This document shows, piece by piece, positions 19,119-26,631 of a stretch of 64,000 nt of DNA; position 1 is the stretch's first letter, and each line of letters starts with the position of its first letter. The DNA is taken from NCBI GenBank assembly GCA_937864265.1, contig CALMIR010000143.1, positions 62,001 to 126,000 of the forward strand. The letters run 5' to 3'. Made by a program: the position numbers and the translations under genes. This DNA is from an uncultured Saprospirales bacterium. GTDB lineage: Bacteria > Bacteroidota > Bacteroidia > Chitinophagales > Saprospiraceae. The notes beneath the pieces were generated by a model. That model searched no databases and had not been told where the DNA came from. It saw nothing but the letters and a program-made list of their open reading frames with translations.

Positions 19119-20594
19119 ATGACTATGTTTAAGAAAACGACACTTCTTTTTGCAGCCGTGCTGCTTTTTGTTGGGCTAAGTTCGAGTCTGATGGCCCAGA
19201 AAAATGAAAACTACGCCTCTCCTAAGGACATGTTCGAACTAGGGCTTCATGGTGGTTACCTATTTGTAGCCGGCGATATTTCCCAACAGCCTGGTTTTGG
19301 CGGGGGCATCAGCCTGAGAAAAGCAATGGATTATATCTTTTCCATTCGCTTGGATGGCCAGTATGGCCTGATGAAAGGCGAAAGCGGAACAGGCCAGTTT
19401 TACCGCGGATTTGAAACGACTTATATGTCGGGTACCATCTTTGGCGTGATGTCATTGAATACGCTCCGTTGGGATCGTCCCGTGAAAAAATCCAACCTGT
19501 ACTTCATGATAGGCGTCGGGGGGAATTTTTTCGAGACCGATTATATGTCTGGCGCAGATCGCTTTTCTCAAACTAGAGAAGGAACGCTTTCTCCTCATGT
19601 TACGGGCGGCGCAGGCCTTGCCTTTCGCATTGGGCCTCGTATGAACATTGGCATTGAACATCAGGCGAGTTCCATTTTCGGCAGCCGGACTGACTTGATT
19701 GATGGCTTCGATACCTTTGGCCCAGTTCAGGATAGAAATACCATTTTCCGCGATATCATCAATTATACGTGTATAAAATTCAATTTCAACATCGGCAATT
19801 CCAGCACACAAGCGGAGCCGCTTTACTGGTTGAATCCATTGGATGTTGTTTTGGATGATTTGTCAGAAATAAAAGAAAAGCAGGCGCTTTCCCTGGAAGA
19901 CAGCGATGATGATGGGGTAATTGATGCCATCGACCAGGAACCCAACACACCGCCTGATGCGCCAGTAGATACCAAAGGCCGCACTTTGGATAGCGACCGC
20001 GACGGTGTAGCCGATTACAAAGATCGTGAGCCTTATTTCCCGCCTCGTCCAGGGGAGCGTGTCAATGAAGAAGGTGTGGTGATCAACCCGACTAATCCCC
20101 AGGGAGGTGTATCAGAAGATCGCGTTCGCGAAATCATCGCGGAAGAGCTGCAAAACTATCAGTTGCGCGACCAATCAACGGCTGGCGGAAGCACCGCTGT
20201 TATGGCTGAATGGTTCTTGCCGATGATCCACTTTGGTACCGACGGAGCAAACATCAAATACTCGGATTATGGTACCCTATCCAGCATAGCGCGTATGCTC
20301 AAAGGAAATGCAAACTTGCGCCTGGTCGTTACTGGTTTTGCGGATTCCAGCGCTCCTGAGTCTTACAACGAAGATCTTTCCTACAAGCGGGCCCAAGCCG
20401 TAGTCGATCACCTGGTGAACAACCATGGTATCGGAAGAGGCCGACTGGTATTGCAATACAAAGGAGAGAGCGAATTATTAGTGCCCAATGGCAGCAGCTA
20501 CATGAACCGCCGGGTAGAATTCCGCGTAGCACAGCCGAATGATGTGGAAATGGATCCACCTAGTGGGGCGAATAATAGTGGTAGTGGCTATTAA
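19119..20594 (+). CDS. OmpA-family outer-membrane protein with thrombospondin-3 repeats
   Basis: 491 residues. Signal peptide MFKKTTLLFAAVLLF..LMAQ (ATG 19119 or 19125). Residues 35-240 form a beta-barrel-like domain (GGYLFVAGDISQQPGFGGG). Two calcium-type thrombospondin-3 repeats follow: DSDDDGVIDAIDQEP and DSDRDGVADYKDREP. The C-terminal OmpA domain has IHFGTDGANI, LRLVVTGFADSSAPESYN, LSYKRAQAVVDHL and MNRRVEF, which bind peptidoglycan. It probably tethers the outer membrane to the wall. The normal NxxLSxxRA motif reads NEDLSYKRA, intact. It ends at a strong terminator. Confidence 0.92.
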   Translation: MTMFKKTTLLFAAVLLFVGLSSSLMAQKNENYASPKDMFELGLHGGYLFVAGDISQQPGFGGGISLRKAMDYIFSIRLDGQYGLMKGESGTGQFYRGFETTYMSGTIFGVMSLNTLRWDRPVKKSNLYFMIGVGGNFFETDYMSGADRFSQTREGTLSPHVTGGAGLAFRIGPRMNIGIEHQASSIFGSRTDLIDGFDTFGPVQDRNTIFRDIINYTCIKFNFNIGNSSTQAEPLYWLNPLDVVLDDLSEIKEKQALSLEDSDDDGVIDAIDQEPNTPPDAPVDTKGRTLDSDRDGVADYKDREPYFPPRPGERVNEEGVVINPTNPQGGVSEDRVREIIAEELQNYQLRDQSTAGGSTAVMAEWFLPMIHFGTDGANIKYSDYGTLSSIARMLKGNANLRLVVTGFADSSAPESYNEDLSYKRAQAVVDHLVNNHGIGRGRLVLQYKGESELLVPNGSSYMNRRVEFRVAQPNDVEMDPPSGANNSGSGY

Positions 20595-20659
20595 ATAAGC
20601 CATAAGGTAATAGAGGAGGGCGTTAGTTTCTAAAAGCGTCACTCTAGGGTTTATCTGCT

Positions 20660-20705
20660 AAGACAAAAGGCTGGAACACAAAGTTTCAGCCTTTTGTCTT
20701 TTATA
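20660..20705 (+). terminator. Rho-independent terminator after the OmpA-like gene
   Basis: AAGACAAAAGGCTG pairs perfectly with CAGCCTTTTGTCTT (14 bp, 13-nt loop), followed by TTATATTT. Confidence 0.85.
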
Positions 20706-20767
20706 TTTCATTTGTACAATATCCAACAATAAGGCATGCCTGAATTTTATGAGAAGAGATGATTTTG

Positions 20768-20775
20768 TACCTTTG
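20768..20775 (+). promoter_or_regulatory. -7 box for the C1B peptidase gene
   Basis: TACCTTTG, 18 nt before ATG 20794. It lies inside the longer possible ORF that starts at 20749, so it supports the later start. Confidence 0.55.
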
Positions 20776-20793
20776 AAAAAAAAAATAATAATC

Positions 20794-21978
20794 ATGCGAC
20801 TTAAAAACAGCTTATTCTTTTTGTTGATGTGGTGCACGATAGCATCCTATGCACAAGTTGACCTCATCAATAAAGTAAAGGACAATACCAGTGAAAATGC
20901 CAAGGAAGGCTTCCAATGGGAAACCATCATTGATGTGGAACGCACTTCCGTGAAAAATCAGGGTGCGTCCGGGACTTGCTGGAGCTACAGCTCCAATTCA
21001 TTTCTGGAATCAGAAATGATACGTATGGGCAAAACGCCCGTTGATCTGGCCGAAATGTTTACCGTAAGGAATACCTATTTGGAAAAAGCCGATCGCTATG
21101 TGCGGATGCATGGCAACTTGAATTTTGGGCAAGGCGGTGCGCTACCGGATGTCGTTGACATGTACAAAAAATACGGTGCGATGCCTCAAGAGGTTTACGA
21201 AGGATTGAGCTACGGTTTTGATGTCAATAACCACGGCGAATTAGATGCAGTACTTAAAGGCATGTTGGATGCTGTGGTCGCTAATCACGGTAACAAGCTT
21301 TCCACGGTATGGAAAACAGCTTATGCCAAAGTATTGGATGTTTATTTGGGCGAAGCACCTGAAACGTTCACTTATATGGGCAAAAATTACACCCCTAAAT
21401 CATTTGCCAAAGAAATAGTGGGGGTTAATGCCGACGATTATATTCAAATTACATCCTGGACGCATCATGAAGCCTACGAGCCTTGCACCATACTGGTGCC
21501 CGACAACTGGTCGAACGGCATTTCTTATAATGTTGCAATGGAAGATATGATCACCATCATTGATAACGCGCTCAAAAACGGGTATTCCGTTTCCTGGGCG
21601 GCAGATGTCAGTGAAAAATATTTTTCCTGGAAAAATGGCATTGCTTATGTCCCGGAAAAACCTTTCAACAGCATGACAGAAGAGGAAAAAGCCAGTATGT
21701 TCAAAGGGCCAAAGCCAGAAATGACCATTACGGCAGAAGCCCGTCAGGAAGCCTATGATAACTTCACCACTACGGATGACCACGGCATGCAAATTGTCGG
21801 TATTTCAAAAGATCAAAACGGAACAGAATGGTACTTGGTAAAAAACTCCTGGGGCACTAAAAACGATTATGAAGGTTATTTGTACGTCAGCAAAAACTAT
21901 GTTCGTTACAAAACGCTTTCTTTCCTGTTGCACAAGGATGCGGTGCCCGCTGGCATTCGCAAAAAGATAAACGTTTAA
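20794..21978 (+). CDS. Secreted C1B-family cysteine peptidase (bleomycin hydrolase-like)
   Basis: 394 residues from MRLKNSLFFLLMWCTIASYAQ, a signal peptide. Papain-fold active site: NQGASGTCWSYS (oxyanion Gln56, catalytic Cys62), DDHGMQIVG (His330) and LVKNSWGTKN (Asn351). The long insert between Cys and His, and the order, fit peptidase C1B (PF03051), here exported rather than cytoplasmic. Likely a periplasmic or surface peptidase. The extra 15 residues from the upstream ATG (20749) would mask the signal peptide and are rejected. Its stop codon overlaps the first bases of palindromic repeat copy B. Confidence 0.92.
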   Translation: MRLKNSLFFLLMWCTIASYAQVDLINKVKDNTSENAKEGFQWETIIDVERTSVKNQGASGTCWSYSSNSFLESEMIRMGKTPVDLAEMFTVRNTYLEKADRYVRMHGNLNFGQGGALPDVVDMYKKYGAMPQEVYEGLSYGFDVNNHGELDAVLKGMLDAVVANHGNKLSTVWKTAYAKVLDVYLGEAPETFTYMGKNYTPKSFAKEIVGVNADDYIQITSWTHHEAYEPCTILVPDNWSNGISYNVAMEDMITIIDNALKNGYSVSWAADVSEKYFSWKNGIAYVPEKPFNSMTEEEKASMFKGPKPEMTITAEARQEAYDNFTTTDDHGMQIVGISKDQNGTEWYLVKNSWGTKNDYEGYLYVSKNYVRYKTLSFLLHKDAVPAGIRKKINV

Positions 21979-22084
21979 GTAACGCAGCAAAATTAACTTC
22001 CCGATTCTGTCCTAAACGGTTCATTTTAAGTATGTTCGCTAGGGTAAGGACTTTGATAAATTGGGAAGTAATTTTTTGCACACT
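21978..22084 (+). repeat. Three-copy palindromic intergenic element, copy B
   Basis: About 107 bp, same orientation as copy A: AGTAACGCAG, TTCCCGATTCTGTCC, then CTAGGGTAAGGACTTTGATA, ending TTTTTTGCACACT. Compared with A it lacks about 13 bp of the left inner arm (TTACCCTAGGG region). It begins at the last base of the peptidase stop codon. Confidence 0.85.
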
Positions 22085-22097
22085 AGTAAAGATAAAA

Positions 22098-22130
22098 AAT
22101 GCCGCTTCTGAACCTAATCAGGGCGGCATT
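22098..22130 (+). terminator. Hairpin after the C1B peptidase
   Basis: AATGCCGC pairs with GCGGCATT, with an inner CTGA/TCAG extension. The following ATTATAG is only weakly T-rich, so the terminator call is moderate. Confidence 0.5.
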
Positions 22131-22578
22131 ATTATAGGTTTTAGGTGGATGTGAAGGGAGTATGGCTGAACATGGAATGACCATATCCTCAATTGGTAAA
22201 AAAAGGGAAATACAGAGCAATTAGCTTTACAGCAGTAGTCAATAGAATCTCAGGGTAATTGAATAGGGGATGGCTATTTAAAGAACAAAGTGATAGAAAT
22301 ACAATCTTAGGGTTAGTAGATTGTATAAGAGCAATTGTGTTTATTGTTGTTCGGGTAAGTATTTGGCACAAAGAAAGATAATAATTAGGAGAACTAAAAA
22401 AAAAATTAAAAAAAAACTAAATTTTTTATCCCGCTGAAAATTAGGAATTTCTGATATTCTGAAAAACATGATTTGGCAACTTGATATTAGCTGTCATATT
22501 ATTTCGATTTGTGTTTTTCAGTCCAATTTTCTTGAAAAGGCATTTCTGTGATTTAAATATAAACTTTCATCTTATGCT
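22131..22578. other. AT-rich intergenic stretch, no gene recognised
   Basis: About 450 bp of AT-rich sequence with poly-A tracts near 22390-22420. The longest open frames (about 60 codons) have no start context, no family resemblance and low-complexity composition. Its right end leads into the promoter at 22579. Confidence 0.6.
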
Positions 22579-22609
22579 TTGAAAATCAACTGAATATCCT
22601 ATATCTTTG
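22579..22609 (+). promoter_or_regulatory. Promoter for the CBM48-HhH gene
   Basis: TTG at 22579-22581, a 20-bp spacer, TATCTTTG at 22602-22609. Leader of about 60 nt to ATG 22670. Confidence 0.75.
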
Positions 22610-22669
22610 CAACGTATATTGGCTTAGTGTTGTAAAAACACTAACTCTTGTTTTAAAAAATTCCAAACC

Positions 22670-23323
22670 ATGTTAAAAAAACAGTATTCCAAAACCAAGC
22701 CTGTTTGCAAGGTCACTTTCAGCTTACCAATTGATGCTGCAGAAGGCGCACACGAAATCAAAGTACTTGGCGATTTCAACGATTGGAGTTGGGAAAACGG
22801 CATTTTGATGACTGCCGGAAAAAAAGACTATCAGGCTATTGCAGAATTGGCTACGGGTCGTAGTTACGAATTCCGTTATTTGATTGATGGCAAAACCTGG
22901 GCAAACGATCACGAGGCAGATGCATATGTGCCAAGCCCATTTTTTGGCATCGATAACGCTGTAATCGTACTGGAAGAGGTAGAACTCACTACTACTTCTA
23001 AAGCAAAGACTGAAAAGAAAGTTGCTGTTGCGCCTGCAAAGGCCAAAGCAGCCAAGATCACTTCTGAAAAAGACGACTTGAAAAAAATTGAAGGCGTTGG
23101 CCCCAAAATTGAACAGTTGTTGAACGAACAGGGAATTGCCACTTTTGCTGATTTGGCGAAAGCGAAAATTGCTGTTTTGAAAGACATCCTGACAGTTGCT
23201 GGCCCTCGCTTCAAAATGCACGATCCTGCTACTTGGACAAAGCAAGCCAAATTGGCTGCTACAGGAAAATGGGATGAACTCGCTACCCTACAAGAAGAAC
23301 TGAAAGGCGGTCGCGTAAAATAA
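22670..23323 (+). CDS. CBM48-like domain fused to helix-hairpin-helix domain
   Basis: 217 residues. Residues 12-100 resemble the AMPK/isoamylase early-set glycogen-binding fold: VTFSLPIDAAEGAHEIKVLG, DFNDWSWENG, YEFRYLIDGKTWANDHEAD. A Lys/Ala-rich linker follows (SKAKTEKKVAVAPAKAKAAK). Residues 136-217 carry DLKKIEGVGPKIEQLLNEQG and IATFADLAKAK, a HhH/DUF4332-like nucleic-acid or protein-binding module. No signal peptide, so cytoplasmic. The pairing of a carbohydrate-binding fold with HhH is unusual; the role is unknown. It is a single gene with its own promoter and terminator. Confidence 0.82.
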   Translation: MLKKQYSKTKPVCKVTFSLPIDAAEGAHEIKVLGDFNDWSWENGILMTAGKKDYQAIAELATGRSYEFRYLIDGKTWANDHEADAYVPSPFFGIDNAVIVLEEVELTTTSKAKTEKKVAVAPAKAKAAKITSEKDDLKKIEGVGPKIEQLLNEQGIATFADLAKAKIAVLKDILTVAGPRFKMHDPATWTKQAKLAATGKWDELATLQEELKGGRVK

Positions 23324-23353
23324 CGACCAACTGATTATAGCCCTATGGATACC

Positions 23354-23395
23354 AAGGCGCCTCTGAATACTATTCAGGAGCGCCTTTCCTCTTTA
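23354..23395 (+). terminator. Terminator after the CBM48-HhH gene
   Basis: AAGGCGC-CT-CTGAATA pairs with TATTCAG-GA-GCGCCTT (14 of 16 bp), followed by TCCTCTTTATA. Confidence 0.8.
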
Positions 23396-23489
23396 TAGTA
23401 TCCCCCGATATCATCGCCTACTGCCCGCTATCCACTTTTCCAGGGGGATTACAAAACAACATTACCTGCATATTTCATTTCTGCTTGAC

Positions 23490-23497
23490 TATCTTTG
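23490..23497 (+). promoter_or_regulatory. -7 box for the TauE/MarC/methyltransferase operon
   Basis: TATCTTTG, 17 nt before ATG 23515. A TTG at 23485 that could open a longer frame lies upstream of this box and is unlikely to be translated. Confidence 0.5.
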
Positions 23498-23514
23498 AGC
23501 GCTCAACTTTGTAT

Positions 23515-24291
23515 ATGGAATTAGAGTGGTACCATTTTGCAATCGCCATACTAGGGAGCACATTTGCCGGGGGCATCAATACACTTGCGGGTAATGGCTC
23601 AATCATTACTTTAAGCATCTTGACCGAATTGTTGGGCTTGCCTGGTAATATGGCCAATGGCACCAACCGGATTGGGGTATTTACACAAAGCACGGCAGGT
23701 GCTTGGGTCTTTTATAGAAATGGCCGTCTCGATTTCAGCAAAAGTCGCTATTATATCTTGTTGACCATTTTGGGGTCTATAGCTGGAGTGATTGTTGCCA
23801 CACAAATCAGCAACGAAGCTTTCAGAAATGTATTTCGCTTTTTGATGATCGTCATGTTGGTCGTCATTTTGGTAAATCCCAAGCGTTGGATCAAACCAAC
23901 GGAAAATACGACACCACAAAATTGGTGGATTTTGACGCCTGTTTACCTTGCCTTGGGCTTTTATGGCGGGTTTATTCAAATGGGCATGGGCGTTGTTTTT
24001 CTGGCAGTTATGGTACTATACTCTAAATACAAATTGCTGGAAGCCAATGCAGTAAAAGCTTTTGTGATAGCTATTTATACCTTTATCGTGATCCTTATAT
24101 TCCATTGGCAGGGCTTGATTGACTGGAAAATCGGGTTGCTAATGGCTGTTGGGCAAACTGCGGGAGGCTACTTGATGGCGCGTATCGCCTCAATATCGGA
24201 AAAGGCCAACATCTGGGCGCATCGATTATTGGTCGTTACAGTTTTATTGGCCATTTTCAAATTGTTTAACCTGCACACACTTTTCCTATGA
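23515..24291 (+). CDS. TauE/SafE-family membrane permease
   Basis: 258 residues from MELEWYHFAIAILGSTFAGG. Eight or so membrane segments in two halves, each opening with a Gly-rich helix (GSTFAGGINTLAGNGSII and GFYGGFIQMGMGVVFLAVMV), the internal repeat of the TauE/SafE family. Members export sulfite, sulfoacetate or other organic anions; the substrate is not readable. First gene of an operon: its stop overlaps the start of the MarC gene (ATGA). Confidence 0.88.
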   Translation: MELEWYHFAIAILGSTFAGGINTLAGNGSIITLSILTELLGLPGNMANGTNRIGVFTQSTAGAWVFYRNGRLDFSKSRYYILLTILGSIAGVIVATQISNEAFRNVFRFLMIVMLVVILVNPKRWIKPTENTTPQNWWILTPVYLALGFYGGFIQMGMGVVFLAVMVLYSKYKLLEANAVKAFVIAIYTFIVILIFHWQGLIDWKIGLLMAVGQTAGGYLMARIASISEKANIWAHRLLVVTVLLAIFKLFNLHTLFL

Positions 24292-24881
24292 TCAATCTGA
24301 AAGAACTCCTTTCTGTAACACTGGTCTTATTTTCGGTCATTGATATCATTGGTTCAACACCCATTATCATTGATTTGAAGAAAAAAGGGATAAAAATCGA
24401 GGCAGGCAAAGCGGCCTTGGCCTCGCTTGTCATCATGTCTATCTTTTTGTATGCCGGCCAGGCTTTGCTGGGATTATTTGGTGTGGACGTAGAATCTTTT
24501 GCCGTAGCGGGCGCCATCATCTTGTTTTTGATGGGTATAGAAATGGTATTGGGCATCCACATTTTTCACGACCAGAGTGAAGTACAGACTGGAACGATTG
24601 TACCGGTCGCTTTCCCCTTAATTGCAGGAGCAGGTACAATGACGACGATTATCGCACTAAAAGCCAACTACGCTACCTTGAATATTCAATTAGGCATTTT
24701 GCTCAATATTTTTTTTGTGTTCTTAGTCTTGCGTTCTTCCAATTGGATCAGCGAGAAATTGGGCGATGGCGGTGCCGCTGTTTTGCGCAAGGTTTTTGGC
24801 ATTATTCTATTGGCTATAGCCATTAAATTGTTCCGAGAGAATTTTCATTTGGTGGTAGAAAATCCAAACAAAGCCGGCTAG
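24288..24881 (+). CDS. MarC/UPF0056-family membrane protein
   Basis: 197 residues, six membrane segments. SVIDIIGSTPIIIDLKKKG is the family's N-terminal signature (usually DPxGxxP; here DIIGSTP). VAGAIILFLMGIEMVLG and PLIAGAGTMTTII are the conserved helix-3 and re-entrant-type segments. Inner-membrane location; the function of the family is unknown despite the name. Translationally coupled to the TauE gene (4-nt overlap) and 3 nt from the methyltransferase. Confidence 0.9.
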   Translation: MINLKELLSVTLVLFSVIDIIGSTPIIIDLKKKGIKIEAGKAALASLVIMSIFLYAGQALLGLFGVDVESFAVAGAIILFLMGIEMVLGIHIFHDQSEVQTGTIVPVAFPLIAGAGTMTTIIALKANYATLNIQLGILLNIFFVFLVLRSSNWISEKLGDGGAAVLRKVFGIILLAIAIKLFRENFHLVVENPNKAG

Positions 24882-24884
24882 TTT

Positions 24885-25526
24885 ATGGAAATATTGGAAA
24901 AAACGCTGGACGATTACTGCAGCGCTTTTAGTGGCCTGCCCTCCGAACAGCTATATCACTTGGAAAGGGAAACCCACCTGAAAACGCTGGCTCCGCAAAT
25001 GATGTCGGGCGCTTTGCAAGGGCAATTTCTGTACCTAATGTGCCAAATAATACAAGCTAGATCGGTATTGGAAATTGGTACTTTTACCGGATACGCAGCG
25101 ATATGCCTGGCGAAAGGTATGCCCGCTGATGGCATTTTGCACACCATCGAAGCCAACAAAGAGCTCGGCTGGTTGATCCGGAAATACCTGAAATTAGCCC
25201 AGGTGGAGGAAAAAGTACAATTGCATTTGGGCGATGCATTCCAGATCATTCCAAAGCTTACAGGGCCTTTCGATCTCGTTTTTTTGGATGCTGGCAAACG
25301 GGACTATGGGCGCTTCTACGATTTGATTTTTGACCGGGTTCGGCCTGGCGGCTTGATACTGGCGGATAATGTATTGTGGAGCGGTAAAGTCATCACCCCG
25401 GAGCGCTGGAAAGACGCTGATACGCGCATTTTACATGCGTTCAATCAAAAAATAAAAGCTGATACAAGGGTAGAGCCGCTGATTTTACCCCTGCGGGATG
25501 GCTTGATGTTGGTGCGAAAAAAATAA
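24885..25526 (+). CDS. SAM-dependent O-methyltransferase (catechol OMT-like)
   Basis: 213 residues of class I methyltransferase fold. Motif I is VLEIGTFTGYAAI, motif II is LHTIEANKEL, and DLVFLDAGKRDYGRFYD gives the metal-binding Asp of PF01596; DNVLWSGKV supplies the Asp-Asn pair. Members methylate catechol-like hydroxyls with Mg2+. The substrate is not known. Third gene of the TauE-MarC operon. A long hairpin follows its stop codon. Confidence 0.9.
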   Translation: MEILEKTLDDYCSAFSGLPSEQLYHLERETHLKTLAPQMMSGALQGQFLYLMCQIIQARSVLEIGTFTGYAAICLAKGMPADGILHTIEANKELGWLIRKYLKLAQVEEKVQLHLGDAFQIIPKLTGPFDLVFLDAGKRDYGRFYDLIFDRVRPGGLILADNVLWSGKVITPERWKDADTRILHAFNQKIKADTRVEPLILPLRDGLMLVRKK

Positions 25527-25528
25527 AG

Positions 25529-25619
25529 TTCTTTGACAAAAGGTGTGATTAAAGCAAAAGACTTCCTTAAAGTCGCCCTGCTTTCCGCCAAGTCTTTTCC
25601 CACACCATTTGTCAAAGAA
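25529..25619. repeat. Nested 91-bp palindrome
   Basis: Outer arms TTCTTTGACAAAAGGTGTG (25529-25547) and CACACCATTTGTCAAAGAA (25601-25619) match 18 of 19. Inner arms AAAAGACTT and AAGTCTTTT pair perfectly. It sits between the methyltransferase stop and the next gene's start. It may end the upstream operon or be a small palindromic element. Confidence 0.75.
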
Positions 25620-25637
25620 GGAAAAATAAACACCCAA

Positions 25638-26582
25638 ATGCAAATAGTCCGGGATAAAAAGCTGTTTCAGGAATTTTGCGCCGCCGAAGCGCAGCTTCCT
25701 ATTTTCGTCCAACCCTGGTACCTCGATGCGGTGTGTGAGGGTGGAGAATGGCAGGCTATCCTGGTTGTAGAGGAAGGCCGACCCATTGCAGCGCTGCCGT
25801 TTTTTATGAAAAAAAAAGGTTTTTTGCGCTACATCACCATGCCTCATTTTGTTAAATATATGGGGCCTTACCTTAACGCAGCTTACCAAACGGAGAAAAA
25901 TAGCCAACATTATTACCAGGAATTGATCAAACACTTGCCCCAAGTGCTTTCCTTCAAACAAAACTTCCACCCCGATTGCACCAATTGGCTGCCCTTTTAC
26001 TGGCAAGGGTTCCAACAAACCACGCGCTACACCCATCGCATAGATTTAACGGCGGGTTTGGACGCCGTTTACAGCAACATCAATCGCAACATGCGGCGAA
26101 ACATCTCGAAGGCGGAAAAAACCGTCAAGCTGGAAAAAAACAACGACCCTGATCTGTTTTTCCAAATCAATAGTATGAGCTTTCAGCGTCAGGGCATTGC
26201 GCCACCCTACTCCAAATCGCTTTTTTTGAAACACGACGCAGCCTTGGCGGATCATCAGGCCCGACAAATTTTTTTCGCTAAAGACCAAGCCGGACAAATC
26301 CATTCAGCCGCCTACCTGATATGGGATAAACAAGCCGCCTATTACCACCTGTCGGGCGACGATCCGGCATTGAGGGAAAGTGGCAGCGGGATTTTTTTAA
26401 TTTGGGCAGCTATCCAATACGCTGTTGAGGAGCTTCGCGTGTCGCTATTTGATTTTGAAGGCAGTATGTTGCCCAAAATTGCTGCTATCCGTCAACAGTT
26501 CGGCGCCTATCAGCAACCCTATTTCGGGATATGGAAATACAACGCTACATGGCTGCGCTGGCTGGAGGCGCTGAAGGGCTGA
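25638..26582 (+). CDS. FemAB/GNAT-like acyltransferase-fold protein
   Basis: 314 residues from ATG 25638 (MQIVRDKKLFQEFCAAE). WYLDAVCEGGEWQAILV, PFFMKKKGFLRYITMPHFVKY, NMRRNISKAEKTVKLE and YYHLSGDDP match the GNAT-like (acetyltransf_6/FemAB) fold found in peptidoglycan and exopolysaccharide gene sets. Substrate unknown. A longer frame from a TTG at 25533 would run through the 91-bp palindrome and is rejected. No recognisable promoter; a short -7-like element may be hidden in the palindrome. Confidence 0.72.
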   Translation: MQIVRDKKLFQEFCAAEAQLPIFVQPWYLDAVCEGGEWQAILVVEEGRPIAALPFFMKKKGFLRYITMPHFVKYMGPYLNAAYQTEKNSQHYYQELIKHLPQVLSFKQNFHPDCTNWLPFYWQGFQQTTRYTHRIDLTAGLDAVYSNINRNMRRNISKAEKTVKLEKNNDPDLFFQINSMSFQRQGIAPPYSKSLFLKHDAALADHQARQIFFAKDQAGQIHSAAYLIWDKQAAYYHLSGDDPALRESGSGIFLIWAAIQYAVEELRVSLFDFEGSMLPKIAAIRQQFGAYQQPYFGIWKYNATWLRWLEALKG

Positions 26583-26619
26583 AAAACCGATATCAGACAA
26601 AAAAACGCTAAAAAAAGTA

Positions 26620-26627
26620 TATTTTTG
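26620..26627 (+). promoter_or_regulatory. -7 box 4 nt before a start codon
   Basis: TATTTTTG ends 4 nt before ATG 26632, implying a leaderless mRNA. No TTG at -33. Confidence 0.5.
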
Positions 26628-26631
26628 CAAA

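Noticed and set aside
22189..22371. Open frame of 60 codons in the AT-rich gap
   Set aside because: Low complexity, no -7 box or start context, no family resemblance.
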